Under the pieces are notes generated by a model, which did no database searches, was not told the DNA's origin, and saw only the letters and a list, made by a program, of their open reading frames with translations. From Candidatus Poribacteria bacterium (GTDB taxonomy: Bacteria > Poribacteria > WGA-4E > WGA-3G), in the NCBI GenBank assembly GCA_012267415.1, contig JAAXGN010000053.1, positions 1-64,000 on the forward strand: 64,000 bases of DNA, read 5' to 3'. Shown here in pieces: positions 63,189-64,000 of the stretch. Every line of letters starts with the position of its first letter. The stretch's first letter is position 1. A program made the translations under genes and the position numbers.

Positions 63189-64000
63189 TTGAAACTGAGA
63201 AAAAACACAATCACCACAATAGCATTTTTCATATTGTGGGGAGTAACGACCCTTATGGTCACAGGATGTGACGAGGGCATGAACATAATTAACGATCCGA
63301 TTATTGATGACCCCAAAACATCCCTAGATCCAGTATTAACAATAAACACCGCAACATCAGAGGGTGACGGATCTGTTATGGTTTCCGGCACCAGTGCCAA
63401 TCTGCCTGCAGAAACGACTGTAACCATCACACTTGATGGCACTGTTACCGCAGCGACTGCTATTGACGAGCAGGGCACATGGTTAACGACCGTGCCTGCT
63501 AAAAAGGTGGCGCAGCTCACCGCGGGCACCGTGACTGTTACAGCTACTGCAGTCGGGGCGGAGGTAACAAGCTCATTTGAGTATGCGCCGCCGGAGCTTG
63601 AGCATGAAGTACCGGAGCCGGTGCCGCCGGATCCGATAGAACCTCATGAAAATGATTTTGTCGGTCAGGTGGTGGAACCATTTCTGTCTGAGGGCCACTT
63701 GAGTGACCATGCACGAGCAGTACAGGGCGTCACTCTCACCGTCATCTCCGGCGAACGAGCTGGTGAGCAGAGCATCACCGATGAACAGGGCAACTACCGC
63801 TTCTCCGATCCCGCGGGAGAGACACTCCAACTGCACCTGCGAACAGAGAAAGAAGGGTACGAGCCGAAAGAAGTGATTGTGCACAGAAATGAGCGGACCA
63901 CCACACTTGCTGATGGCGTTGCCTTTAATCGAGACAGGCTTGACCCGCAGAAAAACCCAGGAACCATATTCATGGGGCACGAGTGGCCTGATGAGGTGCG
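63189..64000 (+). CDS. Lipoprotein with CarboxypepD-regulatory-like domain (3' partial)
   Basis: Open from a TTG at 63189, five bases after AGGAGGT, to the window end (270 residues visible). It has a basic start, a hydrophobic segment (about 8-23) and lipobox V-T-G-C. An Ig-like domain (about 48-128) follows, then a Pro/Glu-rich linker (E-V-P-E-P-V-P-P-D-P), then a carboxypeptidase-regulatory-like beta sandwich with G-V-T-L-T-V-I-S-G and T-D-E-Q-G-N-Y-R-F. From about 63,300 on, the codons are markedly G/C-ending compared with other genes here. No similarity to the lipoprotein pair at the window start is seen. Confidence 0.78.
   Translation, partial: MKLRKNTITTIAFFILWGVTTLMVTGCDEGMNIINDPIIDDPKTSLDPVLTINTATSEGDGSVMVSGTSANLPAETTVTITLDGTVTAATAIDEQGTWLTTVPAKKVAQLTAGTVTVTATAVGAEVTSSFEYAPPELEHEVPEPVPPDPIEPHENDFVGQVVEPFLSEGHLSDHARAVQGVTLTVISGERAGEQSITDEQGNYRFSDPAGETLQLHLRTEKEGYEPKEVIVHRNERTTTLADGVAFNRDRLDPQKNPGTIFMGHEWPDEV

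Noticed and set aside
63152-63980. Minus-strand open frames at the window end
   Set aside because: They lie opposite the plus-strand lipoprotein, which has a promoter, a strong ribosome site, a lipobox and recognisable domains.
1-64000. tRNA or rRNA genes
   Set aside because: I looked in the gaps for typical tRNA arms and rRNA blocks and saw none; a covariance-model scan would settle it.

Overview
The window is 64 kb of bacterial chromosome from a Gram-negative (diderm) organism of moderate to low GC. A LolA chaperone, many lipoproteins and an outer-membrane-barrel-like protein support two membranes. A complete Pup-proteasome locus, paired DUF1549/DUF1553 and DUF1501 proteins, a DUF6785 membrane protein, LamG proteins, Gfo/Idh/MocA dehydrogenases, a sulfatase-fold enzyme and many WD40/propeller proteins together resemble Candidatus Poribacteria or a neighbouring uncultured phylum. 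That assignment is inference from gene content only; no rRNA or tRNA gene was recognised here.

Layout. 1-1803: two tandem paralogous lipoproteins on the minus strand, the first cut by the window edge. 1854-8627: endonuclease IV, a zinc alcohol dehydrogenase, a Gfo/Idh/MocA dehydrogenase, twin LamG secreted proteins and a Tat-exported PhoX-type protein, all minus. 8800-14163: a plus-strand run of leuS, a PD40 propeller protein and ribonuclease J, with a clear sigma70-type promoter. 14218-21934: minus-strand binding protein, WD40, HEAT, trpB, 2-hydroxyacid dehydrogenase, FAD oxidase and Uma2-like genes. 22050-23436: a TnpB-only IS200/IS605-type element. 23655-26177: a dehydrogenase-sulfatase pair.

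26447-36457 is the most coherent block. Ten collinear minus-strand genes run lolA, pgsA, thpR, recA, ATPase (mpa/arc), dop, pup, prcB, prcA, pafA. They encode the whole Pup tagging, tag removal and degradation pathway directly behind recA. A small inverted-repeat element sits between the ATPase gene and dop.

36532-55142: a hypothetical gene, the DUF6785 membrane protein, an S41 protease, a sialidase-like protein, a WD40/DUF1549-DUF1553/DUF1501 set, a tandem redoxin-like protein, a putative outer-membrane barrel with calcium-loop motifs, and a 1401-residue lipoprotein with about 29 propeller blades. 55328-62607: hflC, hflK, a 2-oxoacid dehydrogenase E1 beta subunit, an AAA ATPase fused to a PD-(D/E)XK nuclease-like domain, a beta-helix protein and a class III aminotransferase. 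63189 to the end: the start of a plus-strand lipoprotein with visibly higher GC.

The intergenic DNA is rich in small palindromic repeats. They include three copies of a 115-135 bp element with TATAGT-type inverted ends, two copies of a 170-190 bp element with GTGCGATATCC-type arms, three copies of a GGCACACGGCGTGTGCC palindrome unit, a 40-bp sequence present twice in opposite orientation, and a dispersed CAAAAACTTTACACACCC motif. No CRISPR array was seen.
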